From JAFMJV01 sp034436555 (lineage in GTDB: Bacteria; Chloroflexota; Limnocylindria; Limnocylindrales; CSP1-4): a stretch of 64,000 nucleotides of DNA. The DNA is taken from assembly GCA_034436555.1 (NCBI GenBank), contig DAOTUU010000048.1:1-64000 (forward strand), given 5' to 3'. This document shows, piece by piece, positions 61,443-64,000 of the stretch (position 1 is its first letter; each line of letters opens with the position of its first letter). A program made the position numbers and the translations under genes. The notes beneath the pieces are model-generated. The model saw only the letters and a program-made list of their open reading frames with translations, searched no databases and was not told the origin of the DNA.

Positions 61443-63482
61443 ATGACCGATCCCGTGATGCCCCTGGCGTCCCTGTGGGGCGCGGAGGCGCCCGTCCTGC
61501 CCCGGCCGCGCCGCGCGTTCGCAGAGCGCATGGCGCGCGCGCCGCTGCTGCTCGACGGCGCCATGGGCACGCTGCTCCATGCGCGCGGCATCCCCCAGCG
61601 CGCCAACCTCGAGGAGCTGGTGGATCTCCGACCGGACCTCATCGGGGCGATCCACCGCGAGGCGATCGCGGCGGGCGCGGACATCGTGGAGACGGACACG
61701 TTCGGCGCCAACCGGCTGCGACTGGCGCCCTACGGCCTTGCGGACCGTGCGACGCGCCTCAACCGGCGTGCGGCGCAGCTGGCACGCGAGGCGCGCGAGG
61801 TCGCGGGTGGTCGCGACGTGCTCGTGGCGGGCTCCATCGGCCCCCTGGCCGCCCCCATCCGGGCGCCGGGCCGGGTCGCGGACGCGGAGGCGCGGGACGT
61901 CGTGGAGCAGCAGGTGGACGGCCTCCTGGAGGGCGGCGTGGACCTGCTCATCGCGGAGACCGCCTCCACGCTCGACGAGCTGCTGCTCATCGTGGCCACC
62001 ATCCGCGCCCGCACCGACCTGCCGGTGCTCGCCTCGATGACGTTCGGGGAGGACCTGGCGGCGATCGATGGCACGACCCCCGAGGGCGCCGCGCGGGCGC
62101 TCCTGGGCGCGGAGGTGGACGCGTTCGGGGTCAACTGCGGCGGCGGCCCGGTGGCCTGTCTCGACGCGCTCGGCCGGATGCGCGCCGAGGTCGTCGCGCC
62201 GCTGCTCATCATGCCCAATGCGGGCCTGCCGTCGCGCGTGGAGGGCCGCTTCGTGTACGCGGCGGACCCGGCGTACCTGGCGGCGGAGGTCCCCCGATTC
62301 CTCGAGGCGGGGGCTCGCCTCGTGGGCGGCTGCTGCGGCACCACCCCGGAGCACATCGCCGCGATGCGCGCGGCGATGGACGCGCAGGCGACGTCCGGCG
62401 GTGCCCCGGCGGCGTCCGGCGGTGTTCCGGCGACGTCCGGCGGTGCCCCGGCGGCCCCTGAGCCGCCGTCGCGCGCCGCCGCGGCGACGCGCCCCGACCC
62501 GATCGTCGCGGCCTCGCCGGGTCCCGCGGATGCACTGGAGCCCGCGGCGCCGCCGCCCACGGGCCTGGCGCGGCGGCTCGCGGAGGGCCGTTTCGTCATC
62601 AGCGTGGAGATCGACCCGCCGCGCTCTGTGCGCCTGGAGCGGACGGTCGAGGCGGCGCGCATCCTCCAGGCTGCCGGGGTGGACGCCGTGAACATCAGCG
62701 ACAGCGCGATGGCCCGCGTGCGCATGGGCGCGATGGCGGTGGCCTTCGGCATCCAGCACGACCTGGATCTCGAGTGCGTGGTCCACGTGACCACCCGGGA
62801 CCGCAACCTGATGGCGCTCGAGTCGGAGCTGCTGGGCGCTCATGCCCTCGGCGTGCGGGACATCCTCGCGCTCACGGGCGACCCGCCGCGCATCGGTGAC
62901 CATCCCACGGGCACCGGCGTGTGGGACACCGATTCCACGGGGCTCATCGCGATCCTGCGGCGTCTGAACCGGGGCGAGGACCAGGCGGGCAAGCCCATCG
63001 GTGCCCCCGCGGGCTTCACCATCGCCTGCGCCCTCGATCCCACTGCGGCGGACCTCGATCGCGAGGTCGAGCGCCTGGCGGGCAAGCTGGACGCCGGGGC
63101 CGACCTGGTCATGACCCAGCCGATCTACGACCGGAGCCAGTGGGAGCGGTTCATGGACCGTGCGGCGGCGCGCTTCGGGGACCGGCTTCCCCGACCGGTG
63201 CTGCTGGGCATCCTGCCGCTCCACTCCAGCCGTCACGCGGAGTTCCTGCATCACGAGGTGCCGGGCATCACCATCCCTGACGCGGTGCGCGCCGCGATGG
63301 CGGCCGCCGGCGAGCGGGGCAGCGAGCTGGGCGCCGAGCTGGCCCTGGAGCTGGTGGCCGGGATGCGCGGGCTCGTGGCGGGCACCTACCTGATGCCCAG
63401 CTTCGGGCGATACGAGCATGCCGCCGACGTGGTGCGCCGGCTCCGCGCGTCCGAGCCCGCCGCGGCCAGGTCGGACGCCTGA
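61443..63482 (+). CDS. Bifunctional homocysteine S-methyltransferase / methylenetetrahydrofolate reductase
   Basis: A 679-residue fusion. Residues about 25-315 are a homocysteine methyltransferase (LLLDGAMGTLLHARG, VETDTFGANRLRL) with zinc ligands in FGVNCGGGP and GGCCGTTPEH. A Pro/Ala/Ser linker (316-370) holds a sevenfold-codon repeat (ATSGGAP, AASGGVP, ATSGGAP). Residues about 370-675 are MTHFR: FVISVEIDPPRS, DAVNISDSAMARVRM, ALTGDPPRIGDH, VMTQPIYD and MPSFGRY. The enzyme makes methionine from homocysteine and supplies methyl-THF. This fusion is known from several phyla. Start at ATG 61443. Confidence 0.95.
   Translation: MTDPVMPLASLWGAEAPVLPRPRRAFAERMARAPLLLDGAMGTLLHARGIPQRANLEELVDLRPDLIGAIHREAIAAGADIVETDTFGANRLRLAPYGLADRATRLNRRAAQLAREAREVAGGRDVLVAGSIGPLAAPIRAPGRVADAEARDVVEQQVDGLLEGGVDLLIAETASTLDELLLIVATIRARTDLPVLASMTFGEDLAAIDGTTPEGAARALLGAEVDAFGVNCGGGPVACLDALGRMRAEVVAPLLIMPNAGLPSRVEGRFVYAADPAYLAAEVPRFLEAGARLVGGCCGTTPEHIAAMRAAMDAQATSGGAPAASGGVPATSGGAPAAPEPPSRAAAATRPDPIVAASPGPADALEPAAPPPTGLARRLAEGRFVISVEIDPPRSVRLERTVEAARILQAAGVDAVNISDSAMARVRMGAMAVAFGIQHDLDLECVVHVTTRDRNLMALESELLGAHALGVRDILALTGDPPRIGDHPTGTGVWDTDSTGLIAILRRLNRGEDQAGKPIGAPAGFTIACALDPTAADLDREVERLAGKLDAGADLVMTQPIYDRSQWERFMDRAAARFGDRLPRPVLLGILPLHSSRHAEFLHHEVPGITIPDAVRAAMAAAGERGSELGAELALELVAGMRGLVAGTYLMPSFGRYEHAADVVRRLRASEPAAARSDA
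62388..62450 (+). repeat. 21-bp coding repeat, three copies
   Basis: 62388-62408, 62409-62429 and 62430-62450 encode ATSGGAP, AASGGVP and ATSGGAP in the linker between the two enzyme domains. Units 1 and 3 are identical. Confidence 0.9.
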
Positions 63483-63530
63483 GCGACCCGAGGCGGGCGG
63501 CGCCCGGACGCACCGCGCGGGTCCCTGCGG

Positions 63531-63536
63531 TACCCT
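63531..63536 (+). promoter_or_regulatory. Probable leaderless -10 box of the TPM-domain gene
   Basis: TACCCT, seven bases before the ATG at 63544. Confidence 0.45.
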
Positions 63537-63543
63537 CCGGCTG

Positions 63544-64000
63544 ATGGCTCGACGATCGGCCCGCATCCCCGGATCGCGCCTCGCGATCCCCGCCATCCTG
63601 GCGTGGACGCTGCTGGCCCTGTTGTCGCTGGCCGTGGGCGCCTCGGCGGCCGGACCACCCTTCGGCGAGCGCCCGCAGGGTCCGGGGGCCCACCTCATCG
63701 ATGATGCGGACGTCATCTCCCGCCAGCCGCAGGCGGCGCTCGATGGATCGCTCCAGGCGCTCCAGGACACCACCGGCACCGACCTCGTGGTGTACCTCCA
63801 GGTCAAGCCCGCGTCACGCTCCGCGGAGGCGGCGAGGGCGGATGCCCAGGCGCTGCTGGAGGCCTGGACCGTGGGCGGGCCCGAGGGGAACGGCGCGGTG
63901 CTCATGCTGGACTTCGACCGGCAGACCCAGCGCGCCGTCGCGGGCATCGCAGCGGGGGCCGCGCTCGCGGACCGGGTGGGCCAGGGGACGCTCGATTCGG
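63544..64000 (+). CDS. TPM-domain protein (3' truncated by window edge)
   Basis: At least 152 residues, cut by the window end. A signal peptide (residues 12-36, IPAILAWTLLALLSLAVGAS) is followed by a TPM/YgcG-type domain: LIDDADVISRQPQAALDGSLQALQDTTGTDLVVYLQV, then GPEGNGAVLMLDFDR and AGIAAG. TPM domains occur in membrane or secreted proteins linked to phosphatase activity or photosystem II repair in plants. Bacterial members typically carry a C-terminal membrane segment and Gly-rich tail, not visible here. TACCCT upstream. Confidence 0.85.
   Translation, partial: MARRSARIPGSRLAIPAILAWTLLALLSLAVGASAAGPPFGERPQGPGAHLIDDADVISRQPQAALDGSLQALQDTTGTDLVVYLQVKPASRSAEAARADAQALLEAWTVGGPEGNGAVLMLDFDRQTQRAVAGIAAGAALADRVGQGTLDS

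Noticed and set aside
60567..63947. A 1126-residue open frame on the minus strand (and similar long frames such as 48334-50850 minus, 43559-46306 minus, 16886-19333 plus)
   Set aside because: They overlap genes with clear families, consist of Arg/Ala/Gly/His-rich sequence and follow from the codon bias at about 70 percent GC; no family motif is present.
1..64000. Search for tRNA, rRNA, transposases, integrases, toxin-antitoxin or defence genes
   Set aside because: No T-loop pattern (GGTTCRAxTCC) with a cloverleaf and no such protein motifs were seen by eye; a tRNAscan or profile search was not possible.

Overview
The window is a very GC-rich (roughly 70 percent by eye), densely coded stretch of a bacterial chromosome with no plasmid, phage, transposase, CRISPR, rRNA or tRNA gene visible. 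Gene content (bifunctional homocysteine methyltransferase/methylenetetrahydrofolate reductase, a luciferase-type flavin/F420 oxidoreductase, GlgP plus a DUF3536 GH57 protein, an AceE-like thiamine enzyme, no outer-membrane genes, Pro/Thr/Ser-rich secreted proteins) suggests a Chloroflexota lineage such as the Limnocylindria; a high-GC actinobacterium is the main alternative. This placement is an inference.

Layout. 1-9.7 kb (+): a nine-gene sugar catabolic operon, cut by the left edge, with a Gfo/Idh/MocA dehydrogenase, a TIM-barrel isomerase/epimerase, a SIS-domain protein, a ribose-type ABC importer (binding protein, ATPase, two permeases), a ROK kinase and NagA; together they look like uptake and breakdown of an N-acetylated amino sugar or its glycoside. 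9.8-14 kb (-): a secreted cyclophilin with an extra C-terminal domain and a GH2 beta-mannosidase, separated by a repeat-rich spacer with a 43-bp alternating purine/pyrimidine tract. 14-25.7 kb: a DUF4389 membrane protein, an M1 peptidase with an APH-fold kinase, an AceE/transketolase-like enzyme, a GH25 lysozyme with a Thr/Pro/Ser tail, a class III aminotransferase and a SIMPL protein. 25.9-33.8 kb: a lone Flp pilin, a cysteine-desulfurase-like enzyme, an ECF sigma factor with a probable membrane partner, an RNB nuclease, a methyltransferase, an LLM oxidoreductase and a DEDDh exonuclease. 34.2-40.6 kb (-): two secreted proteins made of about 92-residue modules in two types that follow the same order in both proteins, with a small ICMT-like membrane methyltransferase between them. 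40.8-46 kb: FabI, a beta-CASP nuclease and a secreted subtilase. 46-52.5 kb: NagZ-type GH3, GlgA, and divergently GlgP and a GH57/DUF3536 protein (glycogen metabolism). 52.6-64 kb: GNAT plus PucR regulator, HtpX, TerC, two tandem sulfotransferase-like genes, a DUF885 peptidase, a LysA-family decarboxylase, the methionine/folate fusion enzyme and the start of a TPM-domain protein.

The most interesting signals are the A/B module grammar shared by the two large secreted proteins, a C-terminal two-module unit shared by the GH25 lysozyme and the subtilase, a recurrent TAnnnT hexamer 6-10 nt upstream of start codons without a Shine-Dalgarno (leaderless transcription), the cyclophilin fused to an unrecognised domain, and the amino-sugar operon that has NagA but no recognisable NagB.
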